DNA of 64,000 bases from Hoylesella loescheii (GTDB lineage: Bacteria; Bacteroidota; Bacteroidia; Bacteroidales; Bacteroidaceae), in contig JADYUK010000008.1 in the NCBI GenBank assembly GCA_021531755.1, positions 62,001 through 126,000 on the forward strand. The letters run 5' to 3'. A model generated the notes under the pieces. That model was given only the letters and a program-made list of their open reading frames with translations, searched no databases and was not told where the DNA came from. The position numbers were made by a program, and so were the translations under genes. This document shows positions 35,213 to 44,451 of the stretch, piece by piece (position 1 is the stretch's first letter; each line of letters starts with the position of its first letter).

Positions 35213-37510
35213 TTATTGCAATGTGAATTTCAAACTCTGTACATCTCGGCTATTCCCGCCTACCATCACCTCGAAGTCGCCGGGCTCTGCCACAAGCTGC
35301 AAGTCGCTGTTATAGAACTTCAGCATGTCTGTGTCGATATCAAAAGTGACATCACGGCTTTCGCCTGCCTTCAGGGAGATGCGCTCAAAGCCCTTCAACT
35401 CCTTGACAGGCCGACTGATGGATGCTGCCAAATCACGGATGTAAAGCTGAACCACCTCGTCGGCGTCATACTTGCCGGTGTTCTTCACATTGACAGTGAG
35501 GCTGAGTTTGCCGCCAACATTCATCGTCGTGCCGCTCAGTCGCGGTATGCCATATTCAAACGTGGTGTAGCTAAGTCCGAATCCGAAGGGATAGAGAGGG
35601 TCGTTGCGCACATCGATATAGTTGCTCTGATATTTGCGATACTCTTTCGCTCCCTCCGGCACAGGGCGACCAGTGTTCAGATGATTATAATAAATAGGTA
35701 TCTGTCCGAGAGCCTTTGGCATAGTCATGGTGAGATGACCCGAAGGCGACTTCTCGCCGAATATCACATCGCAGATGGCATCACCTGTCTCCGAACCACC
35801 AAACCACACATTGAGTATGGCAGGCACATTCTCAGCCTCCCATGACATGATGGTGGGACGCCCGGAGAAGTTGAGCAGCACCAATGGTTTGCCTGTCGCC
35901 ACAAGAGCCTTGAGGAGCTCCTTCTGCACGCATGGCAAGGAAATGTCTGCACGCGACGAGCTCTCACCGCTCATCTCCGCCATCTCGCCCATAGCACAAA
36001 CTATAACATCAGCCTCGCCGGCTATGCTCAATGCCTCAGCCTTTGCCTTGGCATCATCAACGCGGGCGATTGGCCTGCCAAATGTCGCGCCCTCCTGCGT
36101 CTTCTCGTCGGCATAGATGTTACAGCCTTGGGCAAACAGCACCTGGGCCTTGTCGCCCACTGCTCGCTCCATAGCCTCCTTAAGAGTGGAATAACGCTCG
36201 GGAATATCACCCGTTGACCAGCATCCCACCATATTCGAGCGGTTGTCGGCAAGAGGGCCTATAAGGGCTATCTTCCCTTGTTTCCTGAGAGGGAGGACAG
36301 GCGCAGCCAATTGGTTTTCCCTGCGGCCGCCGAACGATGTCTCTCCATTCTTTAGCAGCACGAATGTCTTGGCAGCCATTTCTCTTGCGGCCTTTCTGTG
36401 CTCATCGGTATAGATGTCGGTCTTCAGACGTTTCGGTTCGCAGAAGCGATAAGGATCGTCGAAAAGTCCGAGCTTATATTTGGCTTCGAGCACGCGTCGG
36501 CATGCATTGTCAATATCCGCCTGTGATATCCTACCAGCCTTCAGCAGTCCCTCCAGCTGTGAGATAAAGGCATTGGAACACATGTCCATATCCGTCCCGG
36601 CTTTCAACGCACGTTCGGAAGTGACAGACTGGTCTCCTATGCCATGAACGACAGCCTCATTGATGGAACCATAGTCGGTGACCACGAAGCCATCATATTT
36701 CCATTCGTTGCGCAGAAGGTCGGTGAGCAACCACTTGTTGCAAGTGGCGGGAATGCCATCAACGACATTGAACGACGACATGAAAGAACCGGCGCCAGCC
36801 TCGGCGGCTGCCTTGTAAGGAGCGAGATACTGGTTGTACATCCTCACGCGGCTCATGTCAACCGTGTTGTAGTCCCTGCCAGCCTCTGCAGCTCCATAGA
36901 GGGCGAAATGCTTTACGCATGCCATCACATTCTCCTTGCCATAGTTGCCTTGGAATCCCCGCACCATGGCCTCGCCGATGCGACAGCCAAGGAACGGGTC
37001 TTCGCCTGCTCCCTCTGCCACACGCCCCCAACGAGGGTCGATGGCTATGTCAACCATCGGGCTATACACCCAGTTGATACCCTGTGCTGTGGCTTCCTTG
37101 GCGGCAATGCGGGCTCCGTTCTCGATAGCCTTGATGTCCCACGAACAAGCCTGTGCAAGAGGAATGGGGAATACCGTCTGGTAGCCATGGATAACATCCT
37201 GCCCCACGAGCAGTGGAATACCCAAGCGGCTCTTCTTCACGGCAATGCGCTGAAGTTCCTTTATCTTGTCTTGTCCCTTGACATTGAGTATGGCTCCAAG
37301 CTTACCCTCTTCAGTGAGTTTGGCTAACGGACTGTTCATGACAGCTCCTGTGGTAATATCGTTACCAGGCAGTAGGTTGAGCTGACCGATTTTCTCCTCA
37401 AGAGTCATCTTCGACATCAAATCGTCGACAAACTCTCTCATCGGTTTCTTCTGGCCAAATGCTGAGGCGCCAGCCAATATTGCCACTATCAATAATAATG
37501 ATTTCTTCAT
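35213..37510 (-). CDS. bglX: GH3 beta-glucosidase
   Basis: Exported exo-acting beta-glucosidase of 765 residues. The start at 37510 gives the signal peptide MKKSLLLIVAILAGASAFGQ; the frame is open to 37573. The (beta/alpha)8 domain (about 25-380) has the GH3 blocks LLVGQDVIHGYQTVFPIPLA and CVKHFALYGAAEAG, and the nucleophile Asp in GFVVTDYGSINE. The alpha/beta sandwich domain (about 390-620) contains VCAMGEMAEMSGESSSR with the likely acid/base Glu. A C-terminal fibronectin-III-like domain (about 660-765) follows. BglX-type enzymes cut beta-1,3 and other beta-glucosides. Its place beside GH16 and another GH3 supports a role in trimming imported beta-glucan oligomers in the periplasm. Confidence 0.92.
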   Translation of the reverse strand: MKKSLLLIVAILAGASAFGQKKPMREFVDDLMSKMTLEEKIGQLNLLPGNDITTGAVMNSPLAKLTEEGKLGAILNVKGQDKIKELQRIAVKKSRLGIPLLVGQDVIHGYQTVFPIPLAQACSWDIKAIENGARIAAKEATAQGINWVYSPMVDIAIDPRWGRVAEGAGEDPFLGCRIGEAMVRGFQGNYGKENVMACVKHFALYGAAEAGRDYNTVDMSRVRMYNQYLAPYKAAAEAGAGSFMSSFNVVDGIPATCNKWLLTDLLRNEWKYDGFVVTDYGSINEAVVHGIGDQSVTSERALKAGTDMDMCSNAFISQLEGLLKAGRISQADIDNACRRVLEAKYKLGLFDDPYRFCEPKRLKTDIYTDEHRKAAREMAAKTFVLLKNGETSFGGRRENQLAAPVLPLRKQGKIALIGPLADNRSNMVGCWSTGDIPERYSTLKEAMERAVGDKAQVLFAQGCNIYADEKTQEGATFGRPIARVDDAKAKAEALSIAGEADVIVCAMGEMAEMSGESSSRADISLPCVQKELLKALVATGKPLVLLNFSGRPTIMSWEAENVPAILNVWFGGSETGDAICDVIFGEKSPSGHLTMTMPKALGQIPIYYNHLNTGRPVPEGAKEYRKYQSNYIDVRNDPLYPFGFGLSYTTFEYGIPRLSGTTMNVGGKLSLTVNVKNTGKYDADEVVQLYIRDLAASISRPVKELKGFERISLKAGESRDVTFDIDTDMLKFYNSDLQLVAEPGDFEVMVGGNSRDVQSLKFTLQ

Positions 37511-37587
37511 ACTTATACGTTTGTTGAGTGCAAAAGTAAGGAAAAATATCGTGAAAACCAAACCTTGTGTCATTTCTGTTACGAAAT

Positions 37588-39822
37588 TTATCTCACTTCG
37601 AATGCCACCTTCGACTTTATATCGCCGGCAGACGCACCCACGAGAGCCTCAAAACGTCCTGGTTCCACCACCCATTCGCCTTTGCTGTCATCATAGTAAC
37701 TGAGCATTGACTTGTCAATAGTGAACGTGATATCACGCTGTTCACCAGGAGCAAGGGTCACTTTCTGGAATCCTTTCAGTTCCTTAACCGGACGGGGCAA
37801 TGATGACTTTACGTCACGGATATACAGCTGCACTGTCTCCGCACCCTTGCGGGCTCCCGTGTTCTTTATCGAAGTGTGAAGAGTGAAGAGAGACGAACCG
37901 TCCGCCGTCTTCTCCATCCTTGGTTTCCCTACATATTCAAACGTCGTGTAGCTCAAGCCGTGTCCGAAGGGGAAAAGAGGCTTTTGTTTGTGCTGGTCAG
38001 CCCAGCGATAGCCCACGAAGATGTCTTCCTTATACTCCTCGTCAATAATCTTCTCGTCGCTGCGCCATGTTCCGGGATAGGCACCAAGGGCATGCGCTCC
38101 ATAATGGCCGAGGCTCTGCATCCATGAGAACGGCAGCCTGCCTGAGGGGTTGGCATCTCCCACAAGAATGGATGCGAGAGCATTGCCAGCCTCCGAACCA
38201 ATAAACCATCCCTGAATGACAGCCGGCACCTTCTTTATCCAAGGCATGGCAACGGCATTGCCGGAGATATTGACAAACACTAAACGACTGTTCACTTGAG
38301 CCAATGCCTCAACCAGCTTATCCTGTGCGTATGGTAAGGCATAGTCCTTGCGGTCGTGCCCCTCACAATCCTGATAGTCGCTCTTGTTGAGACCGCCAAA
38401 GACAATCACATAGTCGGCCTTCTTTGCCTTCTCCACAGCCTCGGCTATCAGTTCATCCTCACTTCTGGATTCTGACAGGTCCTGGCCTGTTGTCACTCCA
38501 TTATACGCTCCGGTGACATCACCCACATAACCGCGGGCATAATCCACCTCGGCAATACCCCTCAGTCGTGCTCTCAGTCCGTCGAGCGGCGACACCTCAC
38601 GCTGCACCTTCAGAGAAGAAGAACCGCCACCCACTGTCATCATCTTCACGGCATTCTCACCAACAACGAGGATGTTCTTCACCTTATTGATATCTATGGG
38701 CAAGACTGAACCGCCCTCATTCTTTAGCAGGACGATACCTTCCTCAGCAATTTTCCTCGCCGCTGCGTAATGGCTTTCCGAACAAAGGAATCCGTGTGGA
38801 CGCTGACGATTCATTGTAGTGCGATAGAACAGTCGCAACACACGGCGCACCTTGTCGTCAAGTTCCTTCGTGGTGTATTTTCCTTCCTTGATGAGTCGCT
38901 TGTATGCATTGGCAAGATAATAGTTGTCATAGGCATTCGTTGCTCCCATGGTCAGGCCGTCAGTCCATGTCCCGAACTCAAGGTCAAGTCCATTCTTCAC
39001 AGCCTCGTCGGTGTCGTGAGTTCCACCCCAATCGCTCACCACGACTCCGTCAAACTGCCAGTCGTGCTTCAATATCTTGTTGAGCAGTATGGCGTTGTGG
39101 CAGTTGTGCTGGTTCTTGTAGAGGTTGTATGCGCCCATGATTCCCCACGCCTTTCCTTCTGTTATGGCAGCCTTGAAAGCGGGGAGATAGATCTCATAGA
39201 GAGCACGGTCGCTGACGATGACATTCACCTGATGGCGATATTCCTCGTCGTTATTCAAGGCATAATGCTTCACACAGGCGGCAACACCCTTTGATTGCAT
39301 ACCCTGGATATACGGCACCACCATCCGTGAGGCGAGATAAGGGTCTTCGCCCATATATTCAAAGTTGCGCCCATTGAGCGGAGTCCTGTAGATATTCACC
39401 CCAGGACCGAGAATCATGTTCTTGCCACGATAGAGGGCTTCCTCACCCAGACTCTCTCCGTATATCCGGGAGAGTTGGGGATTCCATGTGGCTGCAAGAC
39501 ATGTCAGGGCAGGGAAAGCCACACACGAGTCGTTTGTCTGACCGGCTTGTTCCCACTCATCCCATAGCACATCGGGGCGCACGCCATGAGGTCCGTCGTC
39601 TGTCCAGAAATCAGGAAATCCCAAACGAGGGACACCGGCTGAGGAAAACTTGCTCTGTGCATGAATAACCCTTATTTTCTCGTCAAGTGTCATTCGCCTG
39701 AGTGCATCCTCAACCCTCACCTCGATATCCTTCGCTTCATCGAGATAAACAGGCAGGCTTTGCGCTTTTACTGCCTGAGCGCAAAAAAGAGTGAATACAA
39801 GAGATATATAAATCTTGTTCAT
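37588..39822 (-). CDS. GH3 beta-glucosidase
   Basis: 744 residues from the ATG at 39822; a start two codons upstream (39828) is equally possible. The signal peptide ends near AQS (residue 22). GH3 blocks present are DGPHGVRPDVLWDEW, MILGPGVNIYRTPLNGRNFEYMGEDP, CVKHYALNN and the nucleophile Asp in GVVVSDWGG. The sandwich domain and a C-terminal fibronectin-III-like domain (PLFPFGHGLSYTTFEY onward) follow. It is distinct from the BglX-type enzyme 77 bp downstream and is closer to the GH3 group with N-terminal DDGPHGVR. The pair may divide the work between linkages (beta-1,3 and beta-1,4) or chain lengths, which is an inference. Confidence 0.9.
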   Translation of the reverse strand: MNKIYISLVFTLFCAQAVKAQSLPVYLDEAKDIEVRVEDALRRMTLDEKIRVIHAQSKFSSAGVPRLGFPDFWTDDGPHGVRPDVLWDEWEQAGQTNDSCVAFPALTCLAATWNPQLSRIYGESLGEEALYRGKNMILGPGVNIYRTPLNGRNFEYMGEDPYLASRMVVPYIQGMQSKGVAACVKHYALNNDEEYRHQVNVIVSDRALYEIYLPAFKAAITEGKAWGIMGAYNLYKNQHNCHNAILLNKILKHDWQFDGVVVSDWGGTHDTDEAVKNGLDLEFGTWTDGLTMGATNAYDNYYLANAYKRLIKEGKYTTKELDDKVRRVLRLFYRTTMNRQRPHGFLCSESHYAAARKIAEEGIVLLKNEGGSVLPIDINKVKNILVVGENAVKMMTVGGGSSSLKVQREVSPLDGLRARLRGIAEVDYARGYVGDVTGAYNGVTTGQDLSESRSEDELIAEAVEKAKKADYVIVFGGLNKSDYQDCEGHDRKDYALPYAQDKLVEALAQVNSRLVFVNISGNAVAMPWIKKVPAVIQGWFIGSEAGNALASILVGDANPSGRLPFSWMQSLGHYGAHALGAYPGTWRSDEKIIDEEYKEDIFVGYRWADQHKQKPLFPFGHGLSYTTFEYVGKPRMEKTADGSSLFTLHTSIKNTGARKGAETVQLYIRDVKSSLPRPVKELKGFQKVTLAPGEQRDITFTIDKSMLSYYDDSKGEWVVEPGRFEALVGASAGDIKSKVAFEVR

Positions 39823-39847
39823 TATCATATTTACTACTTATTCTTAG

Positions 39848-40972
39848 TTATTTCTTCTGAAACACTCTCACATATTCCACTTCCATGGTACACGGCAGGG
39901 CACCCTCGTCAACACCGTTCATTCCGCCCCATGAGCCACCCCATGCAAGATTGAGTATGACATAGAATGGTTCGTTGTAAGGCCAGTTGCGCTTGCCGCT
40001 TCCGTCATTCTCGTAGTAGAGCAGTTTCTCGCCATCCACGTATGTCTGGATATACTGTGATGTCCACTCAAGGGCATATACATGGAAATCATCCTCCGCT
40101 CCGGCAAGATAGCGTTCCTTGGTCACCTGGGTATTGTTGGCATGGTAATGTCCAAGAGCATGAAGACTCGAAGAGACATAGTTGGGATTTGTACCCACCT
40201 CTTCCATGATGTCTATCTCACCGTCATCGGGCCATGCTGTAAACTTCACAGGCATCATCCAGAAGGCAGGCCATGTGCCCTTGCCCTTCGGCAACTTTAT
40301 CTTTGCCTCAATATATCCGTATGTCCACCCCGTGCGCACATTACCATAGAGACGAGCTGAATAGACCTTTCCATCCTCCTTGAAGCATTTTATGCGCAAT
40401 CTTCCATCCTTCAGGTCAGCCACACGTGTTCCGGCGGGTGTCTTTTCCCTGACATAAGTCTGCAACTCGTTGTTCACCCATCCCGGATTTGCCTCCTGAT
40501 ATGTCCATAGGTCGCCATCGGGATAAGAACCAGAGTCAAACTCGTCGTTCCACACCAGCTTATATCCATCAAGAGGACAGGTGATAGCCGACGGATCGGG
40601 GATTCCATCACCACCAGCCTGCGTCACCTTTATATATTCACGCGCAGTGCCAGCCATAATTGTCACCATGCCCTCACGACTGTCATAATTGCCGTTCTTC
40701 TGCACCTTGACAGTCAATGTGGCATTCTGCAGGGTTGAATTCTCGGGACTTATCGTTATCCAGGAGTCACTTGTCACTGCAGCCCATTCATGATTGGCAG
40801 TAAGAGTGACACTCTGCTCACCTGCCTCACCTGTGAACTCCAGAGACGACTTGCTTAGGCTAATGACAGCCTGGCTCACGCCAGGGCTGTCATTCCCATT
40901 GTCATCTCCCCCACACGCCGTGAGGCAAGAAAAAGTAAGCAGTATTAGAAGTATATAATACTTTCTTGTCAT
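39848..40972 (-). CDS. BACON-GH16 endo-beta-glucanase lipoprotein
   Basis: 374 residues with lipobox CLTACGGDD (Cys about 20), so probably surface-anchored. A BACON domain (about 33-117: SLSKSSLEFTGEAGEQSVTL, HEWAAVTSDSWITISPEN) precedes the GH16 catalytic domain (about 130-374). The active-site motif is DDGEIDIMEEVG, with nucleophile and acid/base Glu flanking the Asp, and the aromatic binding residues WPAFWMMP are present. The extra residue in EIDIMEE marks the laminarinase/lichenase side of GH16 (beta-bulge type). It hydrolyses internal links in beta-1,3- or mixed-linkage glucan at the cell surface. It starts 5 bp after the binding lipoprotein gene. Confidence 0.93.
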   Translation of the reverse strand: MTRKYYILLILLTFSCLTACGGDDNGNDSPGVSQAVISLSKSSLEFTGEAGEQSVTLTANHEWAAVTSDSWITISPENSTLQNATLTVKVQKNGNYDSREGMVTIMAGTAREYIKVTQAGGDGIPDPSAITCPLDGYKLVWNDEFDSGSYPDGDLWTYQEANPGWVNNELQTYVREKTPAGTRVADLKDGRLRIKCFKEDGKVYSARLYGNVRTGWTYGYIEAKIKLPKGKGTWPAFWMMPVKFTAWPDDGEIDIMEEVGTNPNYVSSSLHALGHYHANNTQVTKERYLAGAEDDFHVYALEWTSQYIQTYVDGEKLLYYENDGSGKRNWPYNEPFYVILNLAWGGSWGGMNGVDEGALPCTMEVEYVRVFQKK

Positions 40973-40977
40973 AAACG

Positions 40978-42879
40978 TTATTCCTTTATAAGAATGATAT
41001 CGCTTATCTTAACATGCGTGCCACCAGGAGTACCGCCAAAGTCGAAGAAGAGTGAGAGCTTTGCAGCATCACCCACTGGCAACTTCACGCCAGTCACCTT
41101 GTATGTGAAAGGCTTGTCGGCTATTATTTGATGTCGGTCGGCTACAAAGAAGTTATTGTCGTCGGCACCATCGGTCAGCTTTATTGTCACTCCAGGCATG
41201 TCATTATCACCTTCAACTGTGCAGCTGAAGGTATAGCTGTCAGCCATTGAGGCACTAAGGCTGGTCTTTATCGGGAACTGCCCCTGCCACTGCTGTGTAC
41301 CGATCTCTGCCGGTATGTCAAGCTCCCATACATTGCCTTCGTGACTCCATTTCGGATTGTCAATCTGACCCCAGCCGTCGTTTGAAAACCATGGGGCCAC
41401 TTCAATAAATGACTCACCACTGTCAACCGACTTCCACAGGTTGCGTTCATCGTCGTAAGATAGAGCCTCCTCGAAGTAAATCTTGCTCACCTTAACAACC
41501 GTTCCAGCTGGAGTACCACCAAAGTCGAGGAAGAGCGATAGTGCAGCGGCATCCTTCAACGGCAGCGACACATTCTCAGCCTTATATACGAATGCCTTGT
41601 CAGCAGTAACCTCATGACGGTCGGCGAAGAAGAAGTTATTGTCATCGCCCGTCTCTGTCAGCTTGATGGTAAGGCCCGGCATGTCGTTGTCTGATTCAAC
41701 TACACAATAGAAGTTATAGCGCTTGTTCATTGAGGCGGAGAGTGTGGTGTGTATCGGGAACTGACCCTGCCACTGTGATGAGCCGATGCCTTCTGGCATG
41801 GTAATCTGCCATGTATCGCCTTCATGCTTCCACTCCGGATCAGCAATCTGTGCCCAGTCATTATTTGCAAACCATGGGGATACCTTGTCAAAGTTGTCAC
41901 CGGTGTCAACACCCTTCCACAGGTTGGAAGCTGCATCATAGTTCCAGTCCATTGTTGCTCCCGCTTCGTCGCCCGGCTCTGGCAAGCCTGTGTCATCACG
42001 GCTCGTGAAGACGAGACGCCATGCTATTGAGCCTTCATCACATACGAGAACCATACGGGTATTGGTGAGAGCCTCAATGCGATAATACGGATTGTTGTAT
42101 GTAGCATCATTGGCGATATATGGCAGAAGTGTCTGCGGAGCAAACTGGATATAGAGGCATGCTTCGTCATTGAATGTTCCGGGAACGAGTGTGTATGATG
42201 ATGTCTGAGGAGCCACCGTCGCCATGAAGTCGTTACCGTCATTGGTATTGAATTCTGCAAACACAGAGCTGCCGGTATTAACGTACACTGTGCCGCCCTC
42301 ACCAGGATTATAGCTATACGTGCCGCTTGTTGCGGGGTCACTGTCTGAATGAGCAAAAGATATGCGGTCGTCATACACGCCCCAGTCAGCCTTGTCATTC
42401 ACTGCAGCCTTCCACCATTCTGAACCGTCGGTGCCCGAAGGACCGCAACCCATGTGTCCAACCTCAGTATAGTCGATACGCCATTCCTTGTTGCACAACT
42501 TGCTGAAATAAGGAGTGAAATCAACCTTTGTCTCGTTGAATGTAAACGAGCCCTTGGCAGATGCCTGAGATATACCATTGCGGTTCATCACCTTCACCTC
42601 CAACTCATGTGTACCCTGTTCCATACTGCTATAGCTACCCGTGGCAAGGAAAGAATAGATCTTGCCGTCGAGATACCATACAGGGTAACAACCCTTGAAA
42701 TCGCCACTTACCGTAAATACTGCGGTATTGGTCTCTTGGTCGGTGGTCACGCTCACTTGTCTTCCATCCATAGTGGGCAGTCCGTTCTGGTCGGCACCTG
42801 TAAACTCCTCCGGCGAACAAGCTGTGACAGCAAGTACGCAAGCAAGTACACTACCTATATATTTAAAAATCTTGTTCAT
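40978..42879 (-). CDS. Surface glycan-binding lipoprotein with duplicated C-terminal module
   Basis: 633 residues with lipobox AVTACSPEE (Cys about 21). A PKD/Ig-like domain (about 40-115) is followed by a lipocalin-like region (about 120-320: CNKEWRIDYTEVGHMGCGPSG). Two tandem copies of a module of about 145 residues (about 335-485 and 488-633) complete the protein. Both copies share NLWK.VD.G, GQFPI.T.LSASM, DNDMPG.TIKL, DDNNFF.ADRH and LSLF.DFGGTP. This is the SusE/F (SGBP-B) position between susD and GH16, and the closest match I know is the SGBP of laminarin loci. The duplicated module resembles CBM4-like beta-sandwiches and likely binds the glucan. No catalytic motif is seen. Confidence 0.83.
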   Translation of the reverse strand: MNKIFKYIGSVLACVLAVTACSPEEFTGADQNGLPTMDGRQVSVTTDQETNTAVFTVSGDFKGCYPVWYLDGKIYSFLATGSYSSMEQGTHELEVKVMNRNGISQASAKGSFTFNETKVDFTPYFSKLCNKEWRIDYTEVGHMGCGPSGTDGSEWWKAAVNDKADWGVYDDRISFAHSDSDPATSGTYSYNPGEGGTVYVNTGSSVFAEFNTNDGNDFMATVAPQTSSYTLVPGTFNDEACLYIQFAPQTLLPYIANDATYNNPYYRIEALTNTRMVLVCDEGSIAWRLVFTSRDDTGLPEPGDEAGATMDWNYDAASNLWKGVDTGDNFDKVSPWFANNDWAQIADPEWKHEGDTWQITMPEGIGSSQWQGQFPIHTTLSASMNKRYNFYCVVESDNDMPGLTIKLTETGDDNNFFFADRHEVTADKAFVYKAENVSLPLKDAAALSLFLDFGGTPAGTVVKVSKIYFEEALSYDDERNLWKSVDSGESFIEVAPWFSNDGWGQIDNPKWSHEGNVWELDIPAEIGTQQWQGQFPIKTSLSASMADSYTFSCTVEGDNDMPGVTIKLTDGADDNNFFVADRHQIIADKPFTYKVTGVKLPVGDAAKLSLFFDFGGTPGGTHVKISDIILIKE

Positions 42880-42901
42880 AATAAATGTATTTAAATAAGG
42901 A

Positions 42902-44410
42902 TTAATAGTTGTTCTGCTTCAATGTCGGGTCGGCATCAAGCTCCGACTGTGCCAATGGAATATGCTTTTTGCTCTCTGTCCAGGAGTTGGTGCGATAACC
43001 ATACTTGTCGGGCACGAGGGTTGTGGCGGCATAGCCAGTGCGCACGAGGTCGAAATAGCGCTTGCCCTCGCCGCAGAATTCCAGATGGCGCTCATTGAGA
43101 ATATTGTCGATGTTGCACTCTGTATATCCCTTCAGTCCGGCACGTGTGCGCACCTGGTTGAGATAGTTCAGTCCGTCGGCAGAGTTGCCACCGGTGAGCA
43201 CAATCAGTTCGGCAGCATTGAGAAGGGTCTCGGCATAACGGTATATGCGCTTGTTATTGTTATAGTTGAGGTTCTTAGATGTAGGGCAGTCCTTGTTGTT
43301 GTCAGAATATGGACGATATTTCTTCAACCACAGGTGGGTGTCCTGATAACGCTCGGTATAACTATATTCACGAACATCCCATACCGTTGCGTCGCGACGT
43401 ACGTCACCCTCGGGGAACATCTCCATCGTCTCCACTCGCATTGGCAGGAAGCCCCATCCGTCCTCACCGGCATTCCATCCGTCACCGCCGGGCCAAGTGT
43501 TAGGAGAAATCAAGGTGGGCAACACGCTACCGCCTGCAAACATGGCTGTACCCCAGTTGCGCTGTGCGGCATTGTCGTCATAGTTAACCTCGAAAATTGA
43601 CTCCTGGCACCATTCGCCTGACTCCTCCCACAAAGCTGCATAGTCGGGGTTGAGTTCGTAATCCGGTGATTTGATAATCTCCTTCATGAAACTAAGTGCC
43701 TGGGCATAGCGCTGTGTATCCTTCTGATACATAACCATCTCGGCATAGAGCATATATGCCATAGCCTGAGAAACACGACCCGACTCTGTTGCAGGCCATC
43801 TCATTGGCAGCACGTTGGAAGCGATGATATCCTCAAGCTCAGGCAACAGCTGGTTGTATATTTCGTCGGCTGTCATCTGAGGTGCTGTGTATGGCAACTC
43901 CAGGTTTTCGAGATAGAAAGGCACATTGCCATAATAATGCCACAATATATTATAATAGTACACGCGAAGGAGTCGGGCCTGAGCCTCACATTTTTTACGG
44001 TATTCTTCTGTTGCGCCACCCCAAGAGCAATACTTGATGACGTCGTTGCAACGCTTAATACCTGAATAGAAGTCTGTCCAAAGTGTGGCAAGGGTGTTGT
44101 TGCCGTCGCCCTCGAAGTTGAAGAGCTTGTGCCAGTGCTGGTTGTCGGTGATACTTGAACCGCCCACCCAGAAGTCATCGCCAAGGATTTCGGCATCCAC
44201 TGTGAGGTCGTTGTATGCCGTACCGTCCCAGTCAGGCCAATGGAGAGGAGAATAAGCCGACATAAGTGCCTCTTCGAGAGTCTCCTCCGTGGTATAGTAT
44301 TCCTCAAGCGGCTCTCCCGTGGGGTTATTCACCTCAAGGAAACTGTCACTGCACGATGTTGTGAGCATCATGGCTGATGTAGCCATTGCCAAGAATATAT
44401 TCTTTTTCAT
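42902..44410 (-). CDS. SusD-type glycan-binding lipoprotein (beta-glucan locus)
   Basis: 502 residues, close to classical SusD length. The lipobox is TTSCSDSFLEVNNPTGE (Cys about 20). Helical TPR-like segments include AQARLLRVYYYNILWHYYGNVPF (about 142-164), and the C-terminal block is YRYAETLLNAAELIVL, YLNQVRTRAGL, ILNERHLEFCGEGKRYFDLVRTG. It binds the oligosaccharide at the outer membrane with the SusC 41 bp upstream. The neighbourhood (GH16, two GH3) indicates beta-glucan as ligand. Confidence 0.94.
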   Translation of the reverse strand: MKKNIFLAMATSAMMLTTSCSDSFLEVNNPTGEPLEEYYTTEETLEEALMSAYSPLHWPDWDGTAYNDLTVDAEILGDDFWVGGSSITDNQHWHKLFNFEGDGNNTLATLWTDFYSGIKRCNDVIKYCSWGGATEEYRKKCEAQARLLRVYYYNILWHYYGNVPFYLENLELPYTAPQMTADEIYNQLLPELEDIIASNVLPMRWPATESGRVSQAMAYMLYAEMVMYQKDTQRYAQALSFMKEIIKSPDYELNPDYAALWEESGEWCQESIFEVNYDDNAAQRNWGTAMFAGGSVLPTLISPNTWPGGDGWNAGEDGWGFLPMRVETMEMFPEGDVRRDATVWDVREYSYTERYQDTHLWLKKYRPYSDNNKDCPTSKNLNYNNNKRIYRYAETLLNAAELIVLTGGNSADGLNYLNQVRTRAGLKGYTECNIDNILNERHLEFCGEGKRYFDLVRTGYAATTLVPDKYGYRTNSWTESKKHIPLAQSELDADPTLKQNNY

Positions 44411-44451
44411 ATCGTTGTCCTTTTTTATGTGATTTTGTTCCTCTGTCCTGA

